The translations under genes and the position numbers were made by a program. DNA of 64,000 nt from Bradyrhizobium sp. CCBAU 53351 (lineage in GTDB: Bacteria > Pseudomonadota > Alphaproteobacteria > Rhizobiales > Xanthobacteraceae), in assembly GCF_015291745.1 (NCBI RefSeq), contig NZ_CP030059.1, positions 3,933,501 through 3,997,500 of the forward strand, written 5' to 3'. How positions within the stretch are numbered: position 1 is the stretch's first letter; every line of letters begins with the position of its first letter. Positions 41,430 through 50,066 of this stretch are shown here, piece after piece. Under the pieces are notes generated by a model. The model did no database searches and had not been told where the DNA came from. It saw only the letters and a program-made list of their open reading frames with translations.

Positions 41430-42706
41430 CCGCCGAATCCGCGTTGTGGTCCGGTCCTGCCGATCGGCAAGGCAGGACTGGCCGATGGCAGAGTTGGCGC
41501 AGCTCGGCCGCGCTGATCCGGGCCGCAGACGTCCTTGCCGCCCTGATCGCGGCGTCCCTGCCCTGGTCCACGACAGTGCCGTCGATCTTCGTCGGACTCT
41601 GGCTCCTGGTGGTGACGCCAACCATCGATTGGCGCGACTATGGACACGAGGTCGCGCGACCGGCGTTTGCCCTGCCCTTCGCAATCCTGCTGCTCGCACT
41701 GCTCGGCCTGCTGTGGTCGGACGGCGCGTGGGCGGATCGGTTGCATGCGATCAAGCCGGTCGCAAAGCTCGTGCTGATTCCGCCGCTGCTCTACCATTTC
41801 AGCCGGTCGGAGCGCGGTCTTTGGGTTGGCCTCGCCTTTGTCGTGTCCTGCGCCTTGCTCGCCGTCTTCTCCTGGATCGTGTTGCTCGATCCCGCCTGGA
41901 AGATCACGGCGACGGCGTCATCAGGCGTGCCCGTCAAGAACTACATCGACCAGAGCCAGGAGTTCACGCTGTGCGCCTTCGCGCTTGCCCTGCCCGCGCT
42001 GACCTTCTGGCGTCGCGGAAACGTGGTCGCGACGGCGGCCTGTCTGGCGCTGATCCTGCTGTTCGCGGCCAACATGGTGTTCGTCGCCTCCGCGCGCACG
42101 GCGCTGCTCTGCATTGCGGTCCTGCTGGCTCTGTTCGCCTGGAAGCATCTCAACCGGCGCGCAACGCTGGTCCTGCTCGCGGGCACGGTCGCCGTAACCG
42201 CGCTGGCCTGGGCGACGTCGCCCTATCTGCGCCAGCGCATCACGGACATTGGGGTCGAATATCGCCATGGCCATGAGGACATCAGCCGTGCCTCGACCGC
42301 GCAGCGGCTGACCTATTGGCGCAAGGCGATCCACAGCTTTGCCGAGGCGCCCTTGATCGGGCACGGCACCGGCTCGATCAAGCGGCAGTTCGAACGCGCC
42401 GCCACGGGCGGAAGCAGCCTCGATGCGGAGGTCGTCAACAATCCGCACAACCAGACCCTCAACGTCGCCATGCAATGGGGCCTCTTGGGCGTCGTTTTGC
42501 TCCACGCCATGTGGATCGCCCATCTCCGCCTGTTCCTCGGCGGAGGGCTCGCAGCCTGGATCGGGCTGGTGGTCGTCGTGCAGAACGTCACGAGTTCGCT
42601 GTTGAACTCGCACCTGTTCGATTTTCACGAGGGCTGGATGTATGTGCTCGGTGTCGGGGTCGCCGGCGGCACGGTGTTGAAGGCCAAAACCCGCAGCCAA
42701 CCGTGA
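41426..42706 (+). CDS. O-antigen ligase / polymerase family membrane protein
   Basis: The 426-residue protein has about eleven transmembrane segments and the large periplasmic loop of the Wzy_C/WaaL family, with the conserved arginine- and histidine-bearing sections (ASARTALL and VVNNPHNQTLNVAMQWG). It joins lipid-linked glycan to an acceptor such as lipid A-core, or polymerises repeat units. With an ABC exporter in the same operon, ligation is the more likely role. It ends the operon; its stop codon directly abuts that of the convergent gene. Confidence 0.88.
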   Translation: MTAESALWSGPADRQGRTGRWQSWRSSAALIRAADVLAALIAASLPWSTTVPSIFVGLWLLVVTPTIDWRDYGHEVARPAFALPFAILLLALLGLLWSDGAWADRLHAIKPVAKLVLIPPLLYHFSRSERGLWVGLAFVVSCALLAVFSWIVLLDPAWKITATASSGVPVKNYIDQSQEFTLCAFALALPALTFWRRGNVVATAACLALILLFAANMVFVASARTALLCIAVLLALFAWKHLNRRATLVLLAGTVAVTALAWATSPYLRQRITDIGVEYRHGHEDISRASTAQRLTYWRKAIHSFAEAPLIGHGTGSIKRQFERAATGGSSLDAEVVNNPHNQTLNVAMQWGLLGVVLLHAMWIAHLRLFLGGGLAAWIGLVVVVQNVTSSLLNSHLFDFHEGWMYVLGVGVAGGTVLKAKTRSQP

Positions 42707-43939
42707 TTACTGGCTGCGCTCGTGGCCGACCTCGCCGGTAATGACGTCGCCGAACAGCTCCCAGGCCTGCCCGTTGAAACGCATCAGCTGCATCTGCTCG
42801 ATCGGAAAGTAGTCATCTGGCGACGTGTTGACCATGATGCCCGGCAGCATCAGGTCGGTGTGGAAGTCCTTCAGGCTGGACGCCTGCTTCATGACGTTCT
42901 CGCGCGTGAGATTGTCGCCGCACTGCTTGAGCACCTGCGCCATCGCCTCGGCCTGCACATAGCCGTAGATGTTGTTGGAGTTGGTCTTGTCACCATCGGG
43001 GTAATATTTGTCCATGAACTCCCGCCATTTTACCACGGCCGGATCCTTGTCCCAGGTCGGGTCGGTCGGGTCCTTCAGGTAGACGGTCGAGATGATGTCC
43101 TTGGCGTAGTCGAGCCCGGCGGGCTTGAGCACCGAGGCGACCGAGGTCGCGGTGTTGGCCAGGAAGAACTTCGGCTTCCAGCCGAGCTCGCCCACTTTCC
43201 GGATCGCCTGCGCCGATCCCTTCGGGGCGGCCCATGAGAAGAAGATATCGGCACCTGAATCGTGAAGGGCGACGATCTGCGAGTCGATCGAGGGATCGCT
43301 GACCTCGTAGGATTTGTCGGCGATGATCATGTTCGCCTTGTCGCCGAGCCCGTCTTTCAGGCCCTTGAACTGGTCCTTGCCGGCATCGTCATTCTGCCAG
43401 AACACCGCGATCTTGCTGTTGGGAAAATGATCGCGAATGTATTTCGCGTAGATCCGCCCCTCGCTCTGGTAGTTCGGCTGAAAGCCCATGGTCCACGGGA
43501 AGTTCTTGGGGTCGCCGAACTTGGTGCCGCCGGAGGCGACGAAGAGTTGCGGCACCTTCTTGGCGTTCATGTATTTCATGATCGCGGAGTTCGAGGGCGT
43601 GCCGAGCGCCTGGAAGATCAAGAGCACCTCGTCGCTCTCGACCAGCTTGCGCGCCTGCTCGATCGCCTTCGGCGGCGAATAGGCATCGTCATAGCTGATG
43701 AAGTTGATCTTGCGTCCGTTGATGCCGCCCTGGTCGTTGACCATCTTGAAATAGGCAGCCTCGGTCTTGCCGATCACCCCATAGGACGACGCCGGCCCGC
43801 TATAGGGCATGATGTTGCCGATCTTGATGTCGGTGTCGCTGGCGCCGGGGTCGTATTTCTTCTGCGCCAAGGCCGGTGTCGTGACGAGCACGCCGGCAAC
43901 AAGCATGGCGAGGGCAAGGTTTTTGCGACGACCCGGCAT
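42707..43939 (-). CDS. ABC transporter substrate-binding protein (branched-chain amino acid type)
   Basis: The start at 43937-43939 gives 410 residues with a signal peptide (MPGRRKNLALAMLVAGVLVTTPALAQ). The mature part is a type I periplasmic binding protein of the LivJ/LivK class (IKIGNIMPYSGPASSYGVIGK, and YDDAYSPPKAIEQARKLVE). No permease or ATPase genes are adjacent, so it is an orphan and its substrate could be an amino acid, aromatic acid or amide. It converges with the O-antigen ligase gene with zero bases between stops. Confidence 0.9.
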   Translation of the reverse strand: MPGRRKNLALAMLVAGVLVTTPALAQKKYDPGASDTDIKIGNIMPYSGPASSYGVIGKTEAAYFKMVNDQGGINGRKINFISYDDAYSPPKAIEQARKLVESDEVLLIFQALGTPSNSAIMKYMNAKKVPQLFVASGGTKFGDPKNFPWTMGFQPNYQSEGRIYAKYIRDHFPNSKIAVFWQNDDAGKDQFKGLKDGLGDKANMIIADKSYEVSDPSIDSQIVALHDSGADIFFSWAAPKGSAQAIRKVGELGWKPKFFLANTATSVASVLKPAGLDYAKDIISTVYLKDPTDPTWDKDPAVVKWREFMDKYYPDGDKTNSNNIYGYVQAEAMAQVLKQCGDNLTRENVMKQASSLKDFHTDLMLPGIMVNTSPDDYFPIEQMQLMRFNGQAWELFGDVITGEVGHERSQ

Positions 43940-44047
43940 TGGTCTCTCCCCTGTGTTTTGTAGTCTTGTTTTGCCGGGAGTGTCGCAAGGCGGATTGCGC
44001 CTGGCAAGCGCCGCGATTTTCCGCAAGGTGAAACAGCGGATGTGGAA

Positions 44048-44959
44048 CTACGCGCTCCGCCGCAGCAGGCGCGAAGCGCGCCCGTCAATGACCAGCAACG
44101 CGCTGCCGATGACGATGGCGCCCGCGATCTCACGCGCGGAGATCGGCTCACCCAACACCAGCCATCCCAGCAGAATGGCGGTGACGGGAATGAGCAGCGT
44201 CACCAGCATGACATTGCTCGCGCCCGAGCGCCGCACGATCTGAAAGAACACGATATAGGCGAGCGCCGTCGACAGCGCGGCAAGGCCGAGCACCGCGGAC
44301 CACGTCGCGACGCCCGGTACTGCGAGGCGCCATGGCTGCTCGACGACGCCGGCGACAATCGCCATCATCACCGTCGACACCATCAGCTGAAACGTGGCCG
44401 TGCCCAGCGGCGGGGAGTCCCTGAGCAATCGCCGCGCTGCCAGTGCGGCGAATCCATAACTGAGCGCCCCGCCGAGGCAGAGCAGAATGCCGAACCCCTG
44501 CCCTGGCCTCGTCTCGAGGCCCCATCCGCGCAGGATGACGACGCCGACGAGGCCCAGCGCCACGCCTGCGACACGGCGGATATGCAAGGTCTCTTCGCCT
44601 GCGGCAGCCATCACCAGCACCGTGAACAGCGGCGTCGTCGCGTTCAGGATCGATGCCAGACCGCTCGGGATGAAAGTCTGGCCGATCACGATCAGCGAGA
44701 ACGGGATGACGTTGTTGAGCAGCCCCATCGCAACGAACGGCGTCCACCCCGTCATGCCCTTGGGCCAGCCGATCCCCTGCATGCGCAGCAGCGGCAGCAG
44801 AATGGCCGCACCGAGCGCGACGCGCAGAAACACCAGCGTCAACGGCGGCAATTCCCGCAACGCCGCGCCGTTGAAGAAGAACGAGCCTCCCCAGAGCACC
44901 GAGAGCACAGCAAGCAGCGACCAGTCTCGCGCGTCGATCCGGCTATCGGTTGGGGACAT
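44048..44959 (-). CDS. EamA/DMT-superfamily transporter
   Basis: The 303-residue protein has ten transmembrane helices in two EamA repeats (first repeat VLSVLWGGSFFFNGAALREL; second repeat GGALSYGFAALAARRLL). Members export amino acids or metabolites such as cysteine or threonine. It starts at ATG 44957-44959, 142 bp from the next gene upstream on the same strand. Substrate unknown. Confidence 0.9.
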   Translation of the reverse strand: MSPTDSRIDARDWSLLAVLSVLWGGSFFFNGAALRELPPLTLVFLRVALGAAILLPLLRMQGIGWPKGMTGWTPFVAMGLLNNVIPFSLIVIGQTFIPSGLASILNATTPLFTVLVMAAAGEETLHIRRVAGVALGLVGVVILRGWGLETRPGQGFGILLCLGGALSYGFAALAARRLLRDSPPLGTATFQLMVSTVMMAIVAGVVEQPWRLAVPGVATWSAVLGLAALSTALAYIVFFQIVRRSGASNVMLVTLLIPVTAILLGWLVLGEPISAREIAGAIVIGSALLVIDGRASRLLRRSA

Positions 44960-45101
44960 GGGCTTTCACGTCGGCAGTCGGCCCATGGGCTTAGGACGAC
45001 ACGGCGAACACAGCCACCCGATTTCCGATGAAAGGCCGATCCAAGAAGCGAATGCCGAGAACGAGTGGAACGATCGAAATTGCCGGTGACGATACAGCCG
45101 C

Positions 45102-45983
45102 CTAGGACGGCTTCTTCGGCCGCGACACCAGCTCGATCATCTTGCCTTCGTCGTCATCGGGCATTGCGGCCTTGGCCTGCGCGTACGCCTCGACCGCGGC
45201 ACGTGAGACCAGCGGCTTATCTGCCAGCAGGCTCTCGGCGAGCTTCACGGCGTAGGCTGCATCCTTGTGCCGCAGCGCGGCCGTAAAGGTTGCACCGGAA
45301 AAATCGCGGGCGACCATGCGCTTGGAATGACGCTGGACCTGCGGACTGGCGGCGACGCCTGCCTGGATCGACTCCAGCACGAGGTTCATGTCGAGCCCGG
45401 CCTGCTCGGCGATCGCAAGCCCCTCGGCGAGGCCGGCGATCTGGATCGCGCCCATGAGATTGTTCATGAGCTTGTAGACGGTGCCGGAGCCGACCGCGCC
45501 GAAATGGCGGATGGTCGAACCGATTGGCTCGAGGAACGGGCGTGCGCGTTCGAGATCGGCGGCATCGGCACCGACCAGCAGCGTCAGTTTTCCGGCCGCC
45601 GCCGCGTCCGGCAAGCCAGTCACGGGGCAATCGATATAGATCAGCCCGCGCGCATTCAGCTCGCGGCCCATCTCGCGGGCGTGGTCATAGGAGACGGTCG
45701 AGCATTCGATTGCGATGGTGCCGGCCTTGGCGGTCTTGGCCGCGCCCTTCGGCCCGAGCCAGACCGCGCGCGAGGCCTCGTCGTCGGCGACCATGGTCAC
45801 GACGGCGTCGGCATCGATCGCCGCATCCTCCGGCGAGGTCGCCCAATGCGCGCCGCGCGCGATCAGGTCCTCTGCCTTGGCCTTGCTGCGATTCCACAAG
45901 CTGACCGTGTAGCCGGCATCGAGATAGCGGCCGGCCATGCCGTGCCCCATCCGCCCCAATCCGATGAAGGCGACGCGGGGCAT
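45102..45983 (-). CDS. NAD(P)-dependent beta-hydroxyacid dehydrogenase (HIBADH-like)
   Basis: The 293-residue enzyme has the Rossmann motif GLGRMGHGMAGRYLDAGY at its N-terminus and the family substrate motif DCPVTGLPDAAAAGKLTLLVGG-like around residue 118, with the catalytic lysine in KLMNNLMGAIQ near residue 167. These enzymes oxidise 3-hydroxyisobutyrate or reduce tartronate semialdehyde or glyoxylate. It is 2 bp after prfB and on the same strand, so probably cotranscribed. Confidence 0.88.
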   Translation of the reverse strand: MPRVAFIGLGRMGHGMAGRYLDAGYTVSLWNRSKAKAEDLIARGAHWATSPEDAAIDADAVVTMVADDEASRAVWLGPKGAAKTAKAGTIAIECSTVSYDHAREMGRELNARGLIYIDCPVTGLPDAAAAGKLTLLVGADAADLERARPFLEPIGSTIRHFGAVGSGTVYKLMNNLMGAIQIAGLAEGLAIAEQAGLDMNLVLESIQAGVAASPQVQRHSKRMVARDFSGATFTAALRHKDAAYAVKLAESLLADKPLVSRAAVEAYAQAKAAMPDDDEGKMIELVSRPKKPS

Positions 45984-45985
45984 GA

Positions 45986-47117
45986 TCAGTCCACGTCCTC
46001 GACGTCGCCCGCGGTGGTCCCGAAGGCGCGCTGCGCCAGGGTCGCGGCCATGAAGTCGTCGAGCTCGCCGTTGAGCACGCCCGATGTGTCGGAGGTCTGC
46101 ACGCCCGTGCGCAAATCCTTCACCATCTGATAGGGCTGCAGCACGTAGGAGCGGATCTGGTGGCCCCAGCCGATATCGGTCTTGGCGGCCTGGTCGGCGG
46201 CGGCCTTCTCCTCGCGCTTCTTCAGCTCGATTTCATAAAGGCGCGCGCGCAGCATGTCCCAGGCTTGGGCCCGGTTCTTGTGCTGGGAGCGGCCGGCCTG
46301 GCAGACCACGGCGACGCCGGTCGGAATATGCGTGAGGCGCACCGCGGATTCGGTCTTGTTGACGTGCTGGCCGCCGGCGCCGCCCGACCGCATCGTGTCG
46401 ACGCGGACGTCGGATTCCTTGATGTCGATCTTGATACTGTCGTCGATGACGGGAAACACCTGTACGCTCGAGAACGAGGTGTGCCGCCGCGCGTTGGAAT
46501 CGAACGGCGAGATGCGCACGAGGCGGTGCACGCCGGCTTCCGTCTTCAGCCAGCCATAGGCATTGTGGCCGGAGACCTGGATCGTCGCCGACTTGATGCC
46601 GGCTTCTTCGCCCTCGGACTCTTCGAGATATTCGACCTTGAAGCCGTGCGTCTCGGCCCAGCGCGTGTACATGCGCAGCAGCATCTGCGCCCAGTCCTGG
46701 CTCTCGGTGCCGCCGGCGCCGGCATGGACTTCGAGATAGGAATCGAAGCGGTCGGCTTCGCCCGACAGCAGCGCCTCGAGCTCGCGCCGCGCCACTTCCT
46801 TTTTCAGGTTCTTCAGGGCAGCTTCGGCCTCGGCGACGACGCCGTCATCGCCCTCGGCTTCGCCGAGCTCGATCATGCCGATATCGTCTTCGAGCTCCTG
46901 CTCGACCTTGCCGATGCCCGAGAGCGAATCCTCCAGCGAGGTCCGCTCCTGCATCAGCTTCTGGGCCTTCTGGGGATCGTTCCAGAGATTGGGATCTTCA
47001 GCGAGCTTGTTCAGCTCAGCGAGGCGCGCCGTCGATTTCTCGACGTCAAAGATGCCTCCTCAGCAGCCCGACTGACTGCTTGATCTCTTCTACCAACCGT
47101 TCGATTTCGGCGCGCAT
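45986..47117 (-). CDS. prfB: Peptide chain release factor 2, with programmed +1 frameshift
   Basis: The gene is two frames joined: 47117-47049 (23 codons, from ATG at 47115-47117) and 47047-45986 (353 codons plus stop), skipping base 47048. The slip site reads AGG AGG CAT CTT TGA C: a Shine-Dalgarno-like AGGAGG, then CTT and an in-frame TGA, the classic RF2 autoregulation site. When RF2 is scarce, the ribosome shifts at CTT and makes the full 376 residues. The product has the TGA-reading SPF tripeptide (RISPFDSN) and the GGQ peptidyl-release motif ([11 protein letters not shown]). It releases at TGA and TAA. Not a pseudogene. Confidence 0.96.
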
Positions 47118-47225
47118 GTCGTTCTCTGGTCTCGCGGAATCCCGCGTGCAATTCGAGATGGGGATGTAGCGGCGGCGGCTGCAAAGCGCAACCGCCGGAA
47201 CCGCGATCGTCCGTGTTATCCGGCC

Positions 47226-49739
47226 TTAGTAGAGCCCGCCGGTGCCGGGCCGCATGAAGAAGCCGGAATCCGGCTGTTGCTGCTGCGAGGCCGGCATGCC
47301 GCCGCCGCGCCCGTCTGCGTCGGCCACGCCGATGACGGAGTAATTATCCGGCGGCGCCGTGCCCGGCTTGAACGCTTCGAGGATGGTTCCGCCGGTCTCG
47401 CCGGGACCGGCGCGCATGCCGGTCTTCGAGACGACGCGCACGAGCTTGATGCCGGCCGGCACCTTGAACGGAACCGCGGGCTTGTCGGCGAGCGCGAGCT
47501 TGAGGAAATCGCGCGCGATGGGTGCCGCCAGATGGCCGCCGGTCGCAGCATTGCCCTTACCCAGCGGCCGCGGCTTGTCGTAGCCCATATAGATGGCGAC
47601 GGCGACGTCGGGCGAGAAGCCGACGAACCAGGCGTCCTTGGCCTCGTTGGTGGTACCGGTTTTGCCGGCGACCGGCTTGCCCACTTCCTTGACCACGGTC
47701 GCGGTACCGGCCTGGACCACGCCTTCCATCAGCTCGGTGATCTGATAGGCGGTCATGGAATCCAGCACCTGCTCGCGGCGGTCGATCAGCTGCGGCTCGG
47801 CCTGGTTCTTCCAGCCGCCCGGCGCGTCACAGCCGCGGCATTCGCGCTGGTCGTGCTTGAAGATGGTGCGGCCGTAACGGTCCTGGATACGATCGATCAG
47901 CGTCGGCTTCACGCGGCGGCCGCCATTGGCCAGCATCGAGTACGCCGTGACCATGCGCATCGCCGTGGTTTCGCCGGCGCCGAGCGCGTAGGACAGGTAG
48001 TTCGGCAGCTCGTCATAGACACCGAAGCGGCGGGCATATTCGCCGATCAGCGGCATGCCGATGTCCTGCGCGAGGCGCACCGTCACCGTGTTGAGCGATT
48101 GCCGCAACGCGTTGCGCAGCGTCACCGGTCCCTGGAATTTGCCAGAAGAGAAGTTTTCCGGCCGCCACACGCCGGCGCCCTGTCCCTGATCGATTTCGAT
48201 GGGAGCATCGAGCACGACGGTCGAGGGCGTATAGCCGTTGTCGAGCGCAGCCGAATACACGATCGGCTTGAAGGACGAGCCCGGCTGCCGATAGGCCTGC
48301 GTGGCGCGGTTGAACTGGCTCTGGTCGAACGAGAAGCCGCCGACCATCGCAAGCACGCGGCCGGTCCAGGGATCCATCGCCACCATCGCGCCCGACACTT
48401 CGGGGATTTGCCGCAGCCGGTACTGGCCTTCGACCGGATGTCCCTCTTTGCTATAGAGCGGATCGGCATAGATCACGTCGCCGGGGGCAAGCACCTGCGC
48501 CACGGACGTCGGCGTCTTGCCCTTGGCATTGCCCTGAACCGCGCGTGCCCAGCGCACGCCATCGAGCGTGACAATGCCGGTCTCGCGCTGCTTGCTGACG
48601 GCGCCGCCGAGTTCGCGGGTCGGCTGGAAGCCGATGCGCGCCGACTGGTCGCTGGTCTCCAGCACCACCGCCATACGCCACGGCGAGATGTCGGAGAGCG
48701 ATTTGATCTCGGCGAGCTTGACGCCCCAGTCGCCCGAAATATCGAGCTTGCTCATGGCGCCGCGATAGCCCTGCTGCTCGTCATAATTCACGAGGCCGGT
48801 GACCATCGCCTTGCGCGCCATGACCTGGATCTTCGGATCCAGCGTGGTGCGGACGGACAGACCACCTTCGTACAACTTCTTCTCGCCGTAGCGCTCGAAG
48901 ATGTCGCGGCGAACTTCCTCGGCGAAATATTCGCCGGCGAAGGTGTGGGCCCCGTTGGAGCGGCTGGTGACGGCCAGCGGCTCCTTGCGCGCCTTGTCGG
49001 CGTCGGCCTGCTTGATCCAGCCGTTCTCCAGCAAGCGATCGACGACATAGTTGCGACGCTCGATGGCGCGGTCACGGTTGCGCACCGGATGCAGGGTCGC
49101 CGGCATCTTCGGCAGCGCCGCCAGATAGGACGCTTCCGCCACCGTCAGCTCGTTCACCGACTTGTCGAAATAGACCAGCGAGGCCGCCGCGATGCCGTAG
49201 GCGCCGAGGCCGAGATAGATCTCGTTGAGATACAGTTCGAGGATCTTGTCCTTCGAATAGGTCTTCTCGATGCGCATCGCCAGCAAGGCTTCCTTGATCT
49301 TGCGCGCGAAGGAGACCTCGTTGGTGAGAAGGAAGTTCTTGGCGACCTGCTGGGTGATGGTGGAGGCACCCTGCGGACGGCGGTTCGAGCCGTAGTTCTG
49401 GATATAGACCAGACCCGCGCGCGCCATGCCGGTGTAGTCGATGCCGCCATGCTCGTAGAAGTTCTTGTCCTCGGCCGCGAGAAACGCGTTGATCACGAGC
49501 TTGGGCACCGCCTGGATCGGCAGGTACAGCCGCCGCTCCTTGGCGTATTCACCGACCAGCGAACCATCGACCGCGTGCACGCGGGTCATCACCGGCGGCT
49601 CGTAATCCTGAAGCTGAGAGTAGTCCGGCAAGTCCTTGGAGAAATGCCAGATCAAGCCTGCCACGGCCCCGACACCAACAAGGAACACCACTGTTCCCGC
49701 GGCGAACAGGAAGCCCATGAACCGCACCAGCAAGCGCAT
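47226..49739 (-). CDS. mrcA: Penicillin-binding protein 1A (bifunctional)
   Basis: The 837-residue inner-membrane protein has one N-terminal helix (about 8-30), a GT51 glycosyltransferase domain (EDKNFYEHGGIDYTGMARA with the catalytic Glu), an OB-like insert, and a transpeptidase domain with SxxK (GSSFKP), SxN (SLNTVTV) and KTG (AGKTGTTNEAK). It polymerises and cross-links peptidoglycan. The C-terminal 60 residues are Gly/Gln/Pro-rich. The start at 49737-49739 gives the standard MRLLVRF N-terminus. An amidase is upstream on the same strand. Confidence 0.95.
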   Translation of the reverse strand: MRLLVRFMGFLFAAGTVVFLVGVGAVAGLIWHFSKDLPDYSQLQDYEPPVMTRVHAVDGSLVGEYAKERRLYLPIQAVPKLVINAFLAAEDKNFYEHGGIDYTGMARAGLVYIQNYGSNRRPQGASTITQQVAKNFLLTNEVSFARKIKEALLAMRIEKTYSKDKILELYLNEIYLGLGAYGIAAASLVYFDKSVNELTVAEASYLAALPKMPATLHPVRNRDRAIERRNYVVDRLLENGWIKQADADKARKEPLAVTSRSNGAHTFAGEYFAEEVRRDIFERYGEKKLYEGGLSVRTTLDPKIQVMARKAMVTGLVNYDEQQGYRGAMSKLDISGDWGVKLAEIKSLSDISPWRMAVVLETSDQSARIGFQPTRELGGAVSKQRETGIVTLDGVRWARAVQGNAKGKTPTSVAQVLAPGDVIYADPLYSKEGHPVEGQYRLRQIPEVSGAMVAMDPWTGRVLAMVGGFSFDQSQFNRATQAYRQPGSSFKPIVYSAALDNGYTPSTVVLDAPIEIDQGQGAGVWRPENFSSGKFQGPVTLRNALRQSLNTVTVRLAQDIGMPLIGEYARRFGVYDELPNYLSYALGAGETTAMRMVTAYSMLANGGRRVKPTLIDRIQDRYGRTIFKHDQRECRGCDAPGGWKNQAEPQLIDRREQVLDSMTAYQITELMEGVVQAGTATVVKEVGKPVAGKTGTTNEAKDAWFVGFSPDVAVAIYMGYDKPRPLGKGNAATGGHLAAPIARDFLKLALADKPAVPFKVPAGIKLVRVVSKTGMRAGPGETGGTILEAFKPGTAPPDNYSVIGVADADGRGGGMPASQQQQPDSGFFMRPGTGGLY

Positions 49740-50051
49740 TATCTGTTTATCCGTTCAAACTCTGGATCAATCCAGTATCAGCCCAGTATCGGTGCCTTGG
49801 CACCCCAAACTGGCGCCAACCTCACGTCGCGAATTCGCCGGCTTACACAATACCATCTGTGCCGGACTTAAGACGCTTGCCGAACGGGATTCTCGCCGAT
49901 TCCGGAACCCCCTGCGGCGTTTTTATAAAGCGCCCGCTGTGGCCAAACTAGGGCTTTTGCGGCGGGACGCAAAAACCCTTTCAGTTTGAAGGCCTTTTGG
50001 GGCCGTCAATTGCGCGATCCCCGGGTCGTCAGTTTGACGATCCCCGGGTCG
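49740..50051 (-). other. Intergenic region between amidase and PBP1A genes
   Basis: This 312-bp stretch has no convincing coding frame. It contains one hairpin (49950-49979: AGGGCTTTTGCG and CGCAAAAACCCT, one mismatch) that could weakly end the amidase transcript, and a 23-bp tandem repeat at its right edge. Confidence 0.5.
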
Positions 50052-50066
50052 TCAGTTTGACGATCC
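50015..50066. repeat. 23-bp tandem repeat over the amidase stop codon
   Basis: The unit CGATCCCCGGGTCGTCAGTT plus TGA occurs at 50015-50037 and 50038-50060, and its first six bases recur at 50061. The amidase stop codon (50052-50054) is in the second copy. Recent slippage or duplication is the likely origin. Confidence 0.85.

Noticed and set aside
46954..47117. prfB as a frameshifted pseudogene or as a gene starting at 46954
   Set aside because: The break is the known programmed slip site with AGGAGG and CTT TGA C, so it is a functional feature.
47277..49871. Rightward open frame of about 860 codons opposite PBP1A
   Set aside because: PBP1A motifs are complete on the other strand; this frame is His/Arg/Ala-biased shadow sequence.
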